A stretch of 56,171 nucleotides of DNA from Thermoplasmata archaeon (GTDB lineage: Archaea; Thermoplasmatota; Thermoplasmata; UBA10834), in assembly GCA_020696365.1 (NCBI GenBank), contig JAEHCM010000008.1:1-56171 (forward strand), written 5' to 3'. Below are positions 26,501-40,985 of the stretch, piece by piece. Made by a program: the position numbers and the translations under genes. Numbering within the stretch: the first letter of the stretch is position 1; each line of letters starts with the position of its first letter. The notes under the pieces were generated by a model, which had not been told where the DNA came from, did no database searches, and saw only the letters and a program-made list of their open reading frames with translations.

Positions 26501-29500
26501 CTTGATTGTGGTCCTCTCGAACACCGCGTAATCTTTCTTGAGGATCCCACCACCCCTCGACGCAGCGACCGCCTCGAACAGCATCCAATCAGGATTGTCC
26601 GTCTCCAGGGTGTAGGTACCAGGGATGACATGGGGGAACGAGAAGCCGCCCGTGGAGTTGGTGACCGTCGAGAGTTCGCAGACCGTGGCCATCCTGAGAT
26701 GGACATCGATACCCGCCAGAGGCGTTCCATCAGGGGTGGTTATGTTGCCTATCACGACCGCTGGCTCGACAGGCAGGTTCGCTGTACCGTCCAAGCCGGA
26801 TGTGACATTGAACACCTCAGATATCAGCATCTTGAGCCCCGTCAGCTCCGCGTAAACGGTGTACTGTCCCGGTGGCAGGGCGATGCTGAAGTACCCTTCC
26901 GACAGTTCCGCGGAGTGCTCGACGCCGTTGATGTTGTCCCTCGCGTAGATGACACCTTCCTCGAACGGTTCATCGCTCGTGGTCGTGTAGTTGCCGTCGA
27001 GGTCGACGTCCCAGAACACGTCCCCGCTGATCCCGCCGCTGGGCACCACGCAGTCCTTGTTGATTATGTAATCGTACTCGCCGTCCATGTCCAGGTCCTG
27101 CTTGACCCTCATCGACTGGTCGTCTGTGACGTTGACCTCGAAGGTCCCCATCACCGTGCTACCCTGCAGCTGTATATTGGCTACGGGGCCACCGGACGAT
27201 ACCACGAGTGAGAGGTTACCGAAAGGTGCCAGGACCGAATACCTCCCATCGACATCGGTGAAGACCATGTCGTGTGGGATTCCGTACTCATCGAGAACCG
27301 TCACCCGCGCGCCTGAGACGACCGAGCCGTCCTCGGTCGTGACAGTACCGTTCAAGTATGCGCCGTGATAGTACTTCAGAAAGACGGTGCCGTAATGGTA
27401 CAGCGACCTGGCGCTCACGTCGATCGTCCCTTCTATCTCGCCGGCCTGGATGCGCCCCGCCAGATTGAGTGCATCTTCGTAGCTGACCGCCTCCCACGCG
27501 TCCTGGTACTGCGAGACCTGATCGGACGAGTAGGGGTTGTAGTACGCCGTCCTGTAGACGACCCTGAAGTGAGTCATATTCCAACCGGGCATGGGTTGTT
27601 GAGAGCTGACCGCTCCTGAATCGCCCGGGAGTCCGTTGTTCGCAACGCCGATGTCGGCCCCGCTGAAACCGCACATCGCCCTGTAGAACATGCTATCGTA
27701 GAACATGTCCTTGTACTCGATCGTGTAATCGACGATGCGCATATCCGGCGTTATCATGTCCAGGCTGACGGTGGAACCCGTCTCGGTGACGGCCTTGATC
27801 TCGAAGAAATCGATAGGGACGGAGCCGACTATGCGTCTGTCCGAGAGCTTCGCCGGGGCGTAGAATATGCCAGTGCTCATCGCCGAGTACGGGAACATTC
27901 TCGAGTCGACATTGAAGTAGCGTATCTCCCAGCCGAGGGTCTCGCACAGGTCATCGTAGAACGACACCAGAGGTTCGACGCCTATGGCGGCGAGCGCCTC
28001 GCGACCAGCGACGGTGCGCGCGTTGACATCAGTCATGTCGCTCGCCATGGGACCGTAGAGGTCTGGGTCGCGGAGCACCTCGTCGATAATGTCCTCCCCG
28101 GACCCGGTCAGTATGTGACTCATCTGACTGCTCGAGATGCCATACTCGTCGAACAGGTCGATGATGGCGGCCTTCTTGGCCTCGTCCGTGCTGTAGACCT
28201 GCTGGAGCAGCCGGAAAGCGAACAGCGCGATCGTGTCCTCCTCAGACTGCGCCATGATGGCGTTACCTGTCAGCTGATAGCCGTTCTGGAAGTTGTCTGC
28301 AACGGTCGGGTGCGCTCCCTCCTGAACAGCCTCGAAACCATAGTCCCACCAGGCGACATAGGCTGGACGGCTGGTCTCCGGATAGACGTCCGCGTCCTGC
28401 TCGGCGAACCAGTCCCATGCAGCGGGATAATATTGGCTAGGCATAGGCAGCGAGTATCCGAACGCGCCGAGATACCAGTTCGAGCCGTTGTACTCGTCGT
28501 ACCCGGCAGGCTGCAAGAACTCGGGCAGACTGTTGTATATCTGCTTGTCGTACGAGCGCTTCGTCTCCGACGGGATACCAGCGTCCACGCTGAACCACAC
28601 GTTGGGCATGACGATGAAGAATGCGAGGAACAGGACGCCCACGATGTGCCGTATCTTTATGCTCTTCCTGAACACCTGTCTGAACGACCCGCTCGCGCCA
28701 TCGAGCGCCTTCCTGACGCTGTTGAAGTCGAGCTTATCCACGATTATCAGAAGGACCCAGCCGGCGGCGAGGGCGAATGCGGGGGCGGCGTTGAACATGA
28801 ACCTGCCCGCGGATATCGCCATAAATATGGCCGCTGAGAGCCAGGCCACGATGAGTATGTACCCGGCCGACGTCTCTTTGGGTATCTTCAGCATGGCATA
28901 GATGAGACCGATGAGCGAGAGGAAGAATGTGACCATACCGAACGACATCGCCAGCTCGCTGAACTGCGGCGCGCGGGCCTCAGCGATAGTCGAGTACAGC
29001 TTGTTCTGGACGAAATATCCCTGGCCGGAGATGATGGCCTCGCCGAGCGCGGGGTAAACGGCCATGATGCCGAGCACGCCGACCACTACTACCATGCCGA
29101 TCGCGGGGAGCGTCATCGTCCACGGATAGTCCCTCGAGATCACGAACAGAAGCGCGAAGAACGACGCTGCGATGAACAGGTATACGGGCACGTCGAACCG
29201 GACCGCAATCAGTGACTGCTCGAAGTAGACCGGGAAGGCGAGCAGGAACCCGAAGGCCATACAGATCATGACCAGGAAGGTCGCGCTAGTCGAGTCGATG
29301 TCCTTGAAACGATTTAGGATGATCTGGAGCAGGAGATAGGCCAGTATGAGCACCGCGACATAGGCGTATCCCACCCACGCCATGATGACGCATCCAAACG
29401 CGGTACCTGCTAGGAGCGCGTACAGGATCGGTGTCTTGCTCTGTGAGAAATAGGCCTTCATGCCGGCTTTGATACTCGCGAGGCTACCCCAGCTCTCGAC

Positions 29501-30154
29501 CCAACGCAGGTGCTGCTGAGATTTGATCGACTTGAGCAGGAAGTAGAACGTGAGGACTATGAAGAACAATATGAAGGCGTCGTGGTCTGCGTTGGAGAGG
29601 ACGCTGCGCTGCACGTGGGTGGGCATGATCGCGAGCAGGAACGCCGATATAAGACCCGCCCGTTTCCCGAAGGTCTCCCTGCCGAGCATATATACTGGCA
29701 AAACGGTCAGCGCGCCCCAGAAGGCCGTCGACCACACGAACATGAACCCTACGGAGTCGCTGACCGACTCGAACATGTCCGCTGCTATGACCGCTGGCAC
29801 GGCCACCGACATGCTGTAGAACGGCGGTCTCGGGTTTCTCAGGCCGTTCGGGAAGTTGATCAGGTAATCCCAATACAGCGAATCGCCTGTCTCGACACTG
29901 TAATCGATGATCCTCCGCCAATAGTACGAGTCCGACCCCCCGGAGACGAGGTAGTCGTTGCCCGAGGAGATGTCGTAGGCGAAGTATGAACGGAGGAACA
30001 GGGCGAGAAGGAATATCAGGACGAGCATAGCTAGTGCTGACCAGTTCGCCCTGGACCATTTGCTGAATCCTGTAGGCGCTTCCCCCCTGCGGAAAAGCCT
30101 GGATAGAAGCGGCCTAGGAGGATCATCCCTTGTCTCAGCCAACGAATCTTCCAC
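23570..30154 (-). CDS. aglB: Giant AglB/STT3 oligosaccharyltransferase with a long extracellular beta-domain tail
   Basis: A 2194-residue protein. Residues about 37-510 are a multi-pass membrane domain with the STT3 acidic motifs GSDSYYW (73-79) and SNADHDAF (D190-H-D192). WWDYG is at 602-606, the acceptor-binding motif of all oligosaccharyltransferases. Archaeal AglB usually ends near residue 800-1000. Here the chain continues with at least seven carboxypeptidase-regulatory-like repeats (near 930, 1130, 1480, 1565, 1640, 1735 and 1810; typical phrase TVTTEDGSVVSGARVTV), Asp-rich calcium-like loops (DMDGEYDY, DVDLDGNY), two NEW3/CARDB-like domains (about 1890-2130), then a membrane helix and basic tail RRRKGLGGSRKKRGD. 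No frameshift is visible. GTG 30154 follows a strong TATATATAC by about 38 bp. It should transfer lipid-linked glycans to Asn-x-Ser/Thr outside the membrane. The first gene of an operon with the CARDB protein. Confidence 0.93.
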   Translation of the reverse strand: MEDSLAETRDDPPRPLLSRLFRRGEAPTGFSKWSRANWSALAMLVLIFLLALFLRSYFAYDISSGNDYLVSGGSDSYYWRRIIDYSVETGDSLYWDYLINFPNGLRNPRPPFYSMSVAVPAVIAADMFESVSDSVGFMFVWSTAFWGALTVLPVYMLGRETFGKRAGLISAFLLAIMPTHVQRSVLSNADHDAFILFFIVLTFYFLLKSIKSQQHLRWVESWGSLASIKAGMKAYFSQSKTPILYALLAGTAFGCVIMAWVGYAYVAVLILAYLLLQIILNRFKDIDSTSATFLVMICMAFGFLLAFPVYFEQSLIAVRFDVPVYLFIAASFFALLFVISRDYPWTMTLPAIGMVVVVGVLGIMAVYPALGEAIISGQGYFVQNKLYSTIAEARAPQFSELAMSFGMVTFFLSLIGLIYAMLKIPKETSAGYILIVAWLSAAIFMAISAGRFMFNAAPAFALAAGWVLLIIVDKLDFNSVRKALDGASGSFRQVFRKSIKIRHIVGVLFLAFFIVMPNVWFSVDAGIPSETKRSYDKQIYNSLPEFLQPAGYDEYNGSNWYLGAFGYSLPMPSQYYPAAWDWFAEQDADVYPETSRPAYVAWWDYGFEAVQEGAHPTVADNFQNGYQLTGNAIMAQSEEDTIALFAFRLLQQVYSTDEAKKAAIIDLFDEYGISSSQMSHILTGSGEDIIDEVLRDPDLYGPMASDMTDVNARTVAGREALAAIGVEPLVSFYDDLCETLGWEIRYFNVDSRMFPYSAMSTGIFYAPAKLSDRRIVGSVPIDFFEIKAVTETGSTVSLDMITPDMRIVDYTIEYKDMFYDSMFYRAMCGFSGADIGVANNGLPGDSGAVSSQQPMPGWNMTHFRVVYRTAYYNPYSSDQVSQYQDAWEAVSYEDALNLAGRIQAGEIEGTIDVSARSLYHYGTVFLKYYHGAYLNGTVTTEDGSVVSGARVTVLDEYGIPHDMVFTDVDGRYSVLAPFGNLSLVVSSGGPVANIQLQGSTVMGTFEVNVTDDQSMRVKQDLDMDGEYDYIINKDCVVPSGGISGDVFWDVDLDGNYTTTSDEPFEEGVIYARDNINGVEHSAELSEGYFSIALPPGQYTVYAELTGLKMLISEVFNVTSGLDGTANLPVEPAVVIGNITTPDGTPLAGIDVHLRMATVCELSTVTNSTGGFSFPHVIPGTYTLETDNPDWMLFEAVAASRGGGILKKDYAVFERTTIKARVTVDGSPVPYAAYSLTNEYYSPDSVSGLADKYGWVEVEVPRGYWTLYSVYPTGEVDYAGFVSVDTYSQSSVSVTVALEQSFVVKISCRTPSGSLVKETPVIFIADDGTRVRFMTNTLGEMEGRLPAGIYGVMYWAIAGNGVYSGSISIDSDTTDLRLYAEDAVIASGYLWKDGDSSGSMGADEMSPYTLMHATDSYGRTYYFRSGDDALYRMMVLEGNRFYVSLGEPGYSSWTFSALFGDEVQNLELLAEPDPVTVTGRVTADGVGVRGIQIIFEPTLFTLESVTVETGIGGYFTASIPPSEYTVVIDQDYGLIPGVRLQHESEAVISPSGAAIALDISVIARAEVHGNVFGAADDISVSISGPEDVTVEVTLYSYSAWVQPGTYHIHASGMTGASLFVGMLQADVSFDSRQFDMILSKAHDVSGVAHIGSAPITDTVAVTATAAGGAQVTTESTVTGAFNLEMPAGDYEISFLLEETALVGGRTLYVEYVASELVSVTSSDVALTPYLEMRLDNTTFSGTVFGPDGMPTQAQITLTPDTKYGLGATVYTDPSGGFSAQVQPGEYTILVKRLQDQRVFLGTVDLARNSLKAMDVILSEGKYLSGRVTASDAGVPSTVAISSGGASMEVVSDAQGYFTVLVPSGSYVLSSELERTEAGMTIGYSAMTPVEVGAYDVYIDLALDRQSTRSVAVSWNASVALPAAPGETVTYSFTVENTGNIGGDYTCSYSGAEFEVVFAPETQFIDFGTNGNTVTVVAHVTVLDAAPAGNASVPVLVRSQSSSVARADLQLMVKVQPVYSADLTVSEEGDTVSSDMTRTKITVLNSGNTEAGFGIEISNLAILNEHGWAARLMYADSDDVVGELTLEMQGTIDLYVEYTAIRTDPDPTSEATVTVWSVEDPGQATLVTVPILLPDVSIGPGGLEVERDDVSYDHDASSLYVNIGLVLSIVGLASMFFILRRRKGLGGSRKKRGDIQ

Positions 30155-30186
30155 CTAGCGATAGTAGCCCACCGATACCGGGAGGG

Positions 30187-30197
30187 CTATATATACG
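30187..30197 (-). promoter_or_regulatory. TATA box of the aglB operon
   Basis: On the minus strand the sequence GTATATATAGCC lies about 38 bp before the GTG start at 30154. It predicts transcription starting near 30166 with a short leader. It is the best TATA match in the 139-bp gap before pyrF, which otherwise holds nothing recognisable. Confidence 0.55.
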
Positions 30198-30293
30198 TTA
30201 TCGGAGAAAGACGTGGGTGGACCGATGGCTCATATTGTACATCTGGCATGCCCACCGGTGGAGTGTCATAAGCCTCGCCGCCCGGCCGCGCAC

Positions 30294-30935
30294 TCAGAGA
30301 GCGGCCTGAGCCTCTTCGGAAAGCATCCTTGCAGCCTCGCGCGGGTCCGCGGCCTGATATATCGCCCGACCGACTATGACGTAAGTCGCACCAGACCTTA
30401 GCGTGTCGGATGCCTTCCCGCCCTGTGCGCCCACGCCAGGACTGATGATCTCGAGGCCCCCGACCAACTTTCTGAGCTCGGCGACGCGCTCCGGCCGGGT
30501 CGCGGGAGCGACTATACCTCTCGCGCCGACGTCCTTGGCCAGGAGTGCCAACTCCTCGGCCACTGGTGCGGTGAACTGCTTACCCCCAGGATGGCTCATC
30601 TCCGTGAGCACGAAGACCTGCCCCTTGGCGGCGTTGACGCATGCTCTGACAGAGTCGGCGCCCGCGAAGCCGTGACATATCACCGCCTCGGCGCCGCGAG
30701 CCATGGCCTGCTCGACGATCAGTCGGTTGGTGTTTGGTATGTCGGCGATCTTCATGTCACAGATGACGGGCCTGAGCCGGGCCATCTCGGTTATGATGTC
30801 GGGGCCGGCCCCGAGTATCAACGGCCAGTTTATCTTAATCGCGTCCACATGGTCGCGAACAGCCTCCGCGACCTGAATCGCCTCCTCTCTGGACGTCACG
30901 TCCAGCGCTAGGATCACGCCATTTCTCCTCTCCAT
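30294..30935 (-). CDS. pyrF: Orotidine 5'-phosphate decarboxylase
   Basis: A 213-residue TIM-barrel enzyme of the archaeal OMP decarboxylase type: VILALDVTSREEAI, IKINWPLIL, the catalytic Lys/Asp cluster in CDMKIADIPNTNRL, SHPGGKQFTAPVAEE, IVAPATRPERV, and the phosphate loop ISPGVGAQGG with VIVGRAIYQA. It makes UMP in pyrimidine synthesis. ATG 30935 gives the conserved start; an upstream ATG adds four residues. It is divergent from a radical SAM gene. Confidence 0.95.
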   Translation of the reverse strand: MERRNGVILALDVTSREEAIQVAEAVRDHVDAIKINWPLILGAGPDIITEMARLRPVICDMKIADIPNTNRLIVEQAMARGAEAVICHGFAGADSVRACVNAAKGQVFVLTEMSHPGGKQFTAPVAEELALLAKDVGARGIVAPATRPERVAELRKLVGGLEIISPGVGAQGGKASDTLRSGATYVIVGRAIYQAADPREAARMLSEEAQAAL

Positions 30936-31025
30936 GGTATGACGCATCGCCCGAGGAAGTTCTTAGCTTTTTGCGTCAGGTCAGCGAACGACGGTTTATT
31001 ATCGCTCCACGGATACTGTTCGGGC

Positions 31026-32105
31026 GTGACTCGTATCTCCAGGATGAAGAAGGGGGCGGCTTACACGGGGCGGCTGCCAAATGGGTGCGTCCTTTGCGAG
31101 AAGGGCGCCAAGCTCGTGCTCTTCGTCACGGGCAAATGCGCCCGAAGGTGCGTCTACTGCCCCATCTCGCATCAGAAGAAAGGTAAGGACGTGTTCTTCG
31201 CGAACGAGATGAGGATCGAACGTGCGTCACAGGCGGTGAAGGAGGCGAAGCTGATGGATGCTCTGGGCACGGGCATCACAGGCGGCGATCCGCTAATAAG
31301 TCTCGACCGGACGGTCAACGCCATCAGGACGCTGAGGAAGGCGTTCGGGGATGACCACCACATCCACCTCTACACATCTGTCGCGGACCCGCGGTCGATA
31401 AGGCGAGTCGCAAGGGCCGGCCTAGATGAAATCAGGTTCCACCCGCCGACTGGCATGTGGAAGAGGCTCCCCCGGTCCGGGTTCTCGGGCGCAGTCGGTG
31501 TGGCCAGGAAACATGGTATGTCGGTCGGGTTAGAGGTACCCGCAGTGCCAGGGCATGAGGACGGCCTGAGGGCGGTCATCGCATTCGCGAATGAAGAGGG
31601 GTTGGACTTCGTCAACCTGAACGAGCTGGAGTTCTCTGAGACGAACTGGCGGGCGCTGACCAGGCTCGGGATGGGCACGAGGGACGACATATCATCCGGC
31701 GTCGCCGGCAGCGAAGAGCTCGCCATGGGATTCCTGCGCGAGGAGCATCCGACACCGCTGCACTACTGCTCCTCCGCGTTCAAGGACGGCGTTCAGCTGA
31801 GAAGGAGGATCACCCGCAGGGGACGGAACGTACGCAGGCCGCACGAGATACTCACGGAGGACGGCACGCTCCTGAAAGGGGTCGTCGAGACGGATCGGCC
31901 GGTGCAGGTCATGCGCATGCTAACCCGCGACTACGAGGTGCCACCAGAGTTACTCTGGCGCGATACGGAGAAGTCTCGACTTGAGGTCGCCCCGTGGGTA
32001 CTCGAGGAGATCGCGAGCGAGCTGGAGCTGGAAACGTTCCTGGTAGAAGAGTATCCAACCGCCGACAGACTGGAGGTCGAGAGGATGCCGCTCAGGCGAC
32101 GCTGA
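31026..32105 (+). CDS. Radical SAM protein, COG2108 type
   Basis: About 359 residues. The radical SAM cysteine motif is CARRCVYC (CX3CX2C), followed by TGITGGDPLISLDRT with the GGxP-type SAM contact and IHLYTSVADP. A second pair CVLC lies about 25 residues before the main motif and may hold an extra cluster. These features match the uncharacterised archaeal group related to pyruvate-formate-lyase activating enzymes. The substrate is unknown. GTG 31026 lies 26 bp or so after TTTATTAT and suits a leaderless start; ATG 31044 is an alternative. Its end overlaps the convergent nusA by 14 nt. Confidence 0.83.
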   Translation: MTRISRMKKGAAYTGRLPNGCVLCEKGAKLVLFVTGKCARRCVYCPISHQKKGKDVFFANEMRIERASQAVKEAKLMDALGTGITGGDPLISLDRTVNAIRTLRKAFGDDHHIHLYTSVADPRSIRRVARAGLDEIRFHPPTGMWKRLPRSGFSGAVGVARKHGMSVGLEVPAVPGHEDGLRAVIAFANEEGLDFVNLNELEFSETNWRALTRLGMGTRDDISSGVAGSEELAMGFLREEHPTPLHYCSSAFKDGVQLRRRITRRGRNVRRPHEILTEDGTLLKGVVETDRPVQVMRMLTRDYEVPPELLWRDTEKSRLEVAPWVLEEIASELELETFLVEEYPTADRLEVERMPLRRR

Positions 32106-32529
32106 TGCTCTGCACGTTGTGATGCCTGCTGACCACTTCGCGCGCAATCCGCAGGTTCTTGCCGTTCTTGCCGATCGCCTTCCCCTTGAGCTGAGGGTCG
32201 ACCGTTACGGTCGCGTGCACTATATTCCCGCGCGATTCGAGGGATACGGATTGCACGCCATACGTGTGGAACACGTTTCCTATGAACGTCTCGGGGTCGT
32301 CCGAGTACTCGATGACGTGTAAGTTCTTGCCCGTGAGGTTCTTGAGGCGGATGACGTTCTCGCCCTTCTTTCCCACGGCCCTGCTACCCTGCCCCTTCTC
32401 GACGACGAACACCAGCTTCTCCTCGGTCTCCATGCAGTCCTTGACCTGCGTGTTCGTGATCTTCTCGAAAAGAGATATGTACCGAAGGGTGTCCCCCGTA
32501 AAGGTGATGTCGCCCATACGACCACTCAT
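32092..32529 (-). CDS. nusA: NusA-like transcription factor (KH domains)
   Basis: The 145-residue protein contains two KH-type RNA-binding folds with GxxG loops: VGKKGENVIRLKNLTGKNLHVIEY and IGKNGKNLRIAREVV. This is the short archaeal NusA that lacks the bacterial polymerase-binding and S1 domains. It follows rpl30e by 3 nt at the end of the RNA polymerase operon, a classic archaeal order. In many archaea rps12, rps7 and aEF1A come next, but here the operon stops at a convergent radical SAM gene. Confidence 0.93.
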   Translation of the reverse strand: MSGRMGDITFTGDTLRYISLFEKITNTQVKDCMETEEKLVFVVEKGQGSRAVGKKGENVIRLKNLTGKNLHVIEYSDDPETFIGNVFHTYGVQSVSLESRGNIVHATVTVDPQLKGKAIGKNGKNLRIAREVVSRHHNVQSISVA

Positions 32530-32532
32530 TTA

Positions 32533-37043
<4,511 letters not shown>

Positions 37044-37047
<4 letters not shown>

Positions 37048-40000
37048 TTCAAGTCCTCCAGTTGCAGGCGCATGACGACTCCTAGCGACAGCAGCTCGTC
37101 CAGGAGCAGCTTGAACGCGTACGACGTCTGTATCTGGGATATCTTCGAGTTGTTCCCGCAGACGGGGCACCTGAACGTGCCGCGCCTGTCCAGTATAGCT
37201 ATGTGGCCGCAGGTCGGGTTGCCGCAGACGTACTGCAGTGTGCCGTCCGACTCGTCCAGCAGCCTATCCTTGATTACCATGGCCGCTCCGTGGCCGATAA
37301 GACAATCCCTCTCCATCTCTCCGAACCTGAGGCCCCCCTGTCTGGACCGGCCCTCGGTCGGCTGCCTGGTGAGTATCTGCACGGGTCCGCGACTCCTCAC
37401 ATGCAGCTTCCCGGAAACCATGTGATGCAGCTTCTGATAGTAGATGACGCCGATGAATATCTCGGCATCTATCATCCTGCCAGTTACGCCGTCGTACATG
37501 ACCTCCTTGCCGTTGTGCTTGAACCCGTTCTTCACGAGCGCGTCCCTTATGGCCTCCTCACGCTCGCCGCTGAACGGCGTTCCGTCAATGATTCGGCCCT
37601 CCATCGAGCCTACCTTGCCTCCGACCATCTCCAGCACGTGGGCGACGGTCATACGCGACGGAATCGCGTGCGGGTTGATTATCAGGTCCGGGACCATGCC
37701 GCTATCGGTGAAGGGCATGTCGTGCTGGTCGACCAGCAGGCCGATCACGCCCTTCTGGCCGTGCCTCGATGCGAACTTATCCCCGAGTTCGGGAGTGCGC
37801 TCGTCCCTCACCTTGACCTTGACCAGACGGGAGCCATTCTCGGACTCTGTTAGCATCACGCTGTCGACCCAACCCTTCTCTCCCGGACGAACGGTCACGG
37901 ATGTCTCGCGCCTCTTCTGCGGCGTGAGGAAATCCGCCTCCTCCTCGAGGAATCTCGGAGGAGAGGTCTTGCCGATCAGGACTTCTCCGCCCTCGACCCT
38001 CGTCTCCGGGCTGATCAAGCCGTCCTCTCCGAGGTTGCTGTAGGAAAGGTCGGTCCTCGCACCCCTGACATCGGGGCTTGGTATCTCGAAGTGGTCCTCC
38101 TGGCCACCAGGGTACCTCCTCTCCTCGGCCCTATACGTCCTCATGAAGGACGACCTGCCGAGCGCGCGCTCGATAGACGACTTGTTCATGACGACCGCAT
38201 CCTCCATATTGTACCCGTGGTACGAGAGAATGGCGACCACATAGTTCTGCCCGGCAGGCCTGCGATCGAAGTTGACGAACTCCATGGGCTTCGTCGTCAC
38301 CGACGGCTTCTGCGGATAGTGCAGGATGTGGCTCCTTGTGTCCGGGCGGATCCTGAAGTTGGACGAGCTGAGTCCCAGGGATTGCTTCGCCATACCGGAG
38401 CCCATCGTGACCCTGGGGCTGGAGTTGTGCTCCGGATAGGGAACGACCGCCGAGCAGACACCCAATATGACCATCGGATCGACCTCCAGGTGTGTGTACT
38501 CATCGACCAGCAGCGATTCGACCTGCATCGTCCCGCCGCAGGTTCTGCATTCGAGCACCACCTTACCCGCCTCCCCCGGATTCCTCCAGTCGGCATCCAG
38601 CTCGGAGAGGACCTTGCCGCAGTGGCTGCACTTCTCAGGCGTGTCGTACGCGGTGACCGCGATGAAGGAGTCCTCCTCCTCCTCGGCGTCGACCCATTCG
38701 ACGATGCCCTCGCGTATCAGGTCGGACCACTTGGTCTTGCCCGAGCGCATGTCCTCGACGTGGGTCCGGGTCATCAGCGTCCTCCCGTGACGCACGACGA
38801 GCAGCGGCCTTCTCAGCCTGCCCTCGTCACAGTTGATTATAATCTCGTTCATGTTGCCGTCGAACCGCACGTTGACCTCGTGCGACAGAAGGCCTGAACG
38901 CCTCCTCTGGCGTACTTCCTCCACGAGCTCCTTGGGCTTGTCGTAGAGCCCTATCAGGTCTCCGTTGACATACACCCTGGTCTCGGTGGTCTGATGCTCG
39001 CTGACCTCCCTCACGCCGAGGTCCCTCAGAAGCCATATCATCTCTCTCTCGTCAGCCCCCTCGGAAACGTCGATTATCAGCGCGCAGTTCTTCACGAGAC
39101 CGCAGTTCTGGCCCTCAGGGGTCTCGTTCGGACAGAGCCGGCCCCACTGTGTAGGGTGCAAATCCCTCGCCTCGAAGTGTGGCTGACTCCTCGTGAGAGG
39201 CGATGTGACCCTCCTCAGGTGCGATAGAGCGCTCATGTTGGAGGTCCGGTCTAGCAGCTGCGAGACGCCCGCCCTTCCGCCGACCCAGTTCCCGGTGGCG
39301 AACGCGTGCAGGAGCCTGTGGGTCAACAGGTCTGGTCGAATGGCCGACGCAATCCTCAGACCCTTCTTCCTCGTGTAGCCCCTCTCGAGCTGGTACTTGA
39401 GATCCTTGATCAGGTTCGTCAGGGAGACTCTGAAGAGGTCCTCTACTAGGTCGCCTGCCAGCTTGAGACGCTTGTTGGCGTAGTGGTCCTTGTCATCCGC
39501 CTTCCTCTTGCCGAGCTCCATCTCGAGGATGCTCCTCGCAACCCTGCCGAGGAAGATCGCCTTCTTCAGGCGCACATCACCCGTATCGCCCAAGTGAGGC
39601 AGGAGCGACCTGTCGATGATGCTCTCCACCTTCTTCGCCCGGTACTCCTTCGCCTGGCCGGTCGCGAACTTACGCTCGAGGAAGAGGATCGCGTCCTCGG
39701 TCGTGAATATCCCGTTCGGCGGGTAGAGCTTCTTGTTCTGGCACTCCTCGATGTTCGCGTATACGATGTTGGCCATCTGTGGGTCCGAGACTATGGCCCT
39801 GTATATCTCCTCGTCACTCTCCATCCCGAGAGCCTTCATCAGCACGATGAGCGGTATCTGTCCGGACGCTGCCGGCACGGAGACGACTAACACGCCGTCC
39901 TTCTTCTTCTCCATCAGTGTGAGAGCCCTATAGCCCTCCCTCTGGGAGAACACCTTGGCGACGTGGAGGCGGGTGCCGTATCTCTCGTTGAGCTCGACCA

Positions 40001-40643
40001 TCACCCTGTTGGGAGCCAGGTCCTCGAGCGATATCAGCGCACGCTCCGTGCCGCCGATGATGAAGTATCCGCCTGGGTCACACAGGTCCTCGCCCATCGT
40101 CGTGAGGAACGTGTTCATCTCCTCTGGCGTCGGCTCGCGGTCGAGATCGATGTTGTCTCTGTGAAGGTTGCACTTCTTGGACTGGATCATGACCGGCAGA
40201 TTGCCGATGTGTACCTTCTCTGGCTCTCTCTCGATGCCGTCCTCGGTCAGCGTGAATTCCAGGTAAATCGGGGCCGAGTAGTTCAGGTTCCTCAACCTTG
40301 CTTCCATCGGGTACAGCGCGTGCGTCGCGCCGTTGGCCTCCTTGATTATCGGACTGCCAATAGAGATGGTGGGCTTGGCGTTCTGGTCGATCGACCCTGT
40401 CTTCTCGTCCCTCTTCCTGCCGAGGCGTATCTCGGTAATCTTGCCCTCGGTCCTGTCCGGGTCCAGCCTGATGACACCTCTGTAGGCCTCATCCGGTGAC
40501 GCGCGGACGTTGTCCACGATCATCTGCATCCTGCTGTTGGGATGGTCCAGAGTCGGCAGGAAATCGTCGTACGATGCGATATGATGGTTGACTACGCTCC
40601 GCTCTTTGAAATAGGTCTCCACAAGCTCCCTCAACGTGTTCAC
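37044..40643 (-). CDS. rpoB: RNA polymerase subunit B (unsplit)
   Basis: The 1199-residue subunit is a single chain, unlike the split B''/B' of most methanogens and halophiles. It contains the hybrid-binding region [16 protein letters not shown], the switch segment [25 protein letters not shown], and two zinc sites (CSHCGK... CRTCGG and CGNPTCG... CPVCGN). GTG 40643 overlaps the rpoH stop as GTGA. Central gene of the operon rpoH-rpoB-rpoA1-rpoA2-rpl30e-nusA. Confidence 0.97.
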
Positions 40644-40897
40644 CCCCGAATTACAAGCCTATAGCAGACCGCCACGCCGCTGGTCGCGCTACGTCTCACT
40701 ATCCTGATGACCATTCCTTCCTCGACAGAGCCAGATATAGCGTCGAGCGCTAGTATGCACGGGTCGGACAGTCTGATCTTCGGAAGCTGATCCTTCGTCA
40801 GGCCGTACTGCTTCAGGATCTTGCCGACCCCTTTCTCTGGCAAGACATAATGCTCAGGTACGAGCTCATGCTCCAGAACGTTAGATTCCTCAACCAT
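40640..40897 (-). CDS. rpoH: RNA polymerase subunit H
   Basis: An 85-residue homologue of the Rpb5 C-terminal domain: [42 protein letters not shown] is the conserved archaeal core. ATG 40897 is preceded by GGGGTGAT. It is the first gene of the polymerase operon, about 90 bp downstream of the tRNA-Lys gene on the same strand. Confidence 0.95.
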   Translation of the reverse strand: MVEESNVLEHELVPEHYVLPEKGVGKILKQYGLTKDQLPKIRLSDPCILALDAISGSVEEGMVIRIVRRSATSGVAVCYRLVIRG

Positions 40898-40985
40898 TTC
40901 GAAATCACCCCACAAGCGCGGGACCGGGCTCACGAGAAGCATTCATCTCCGAACCCACCTTGGGATCTCTCGGCGCGCCGCCAAG

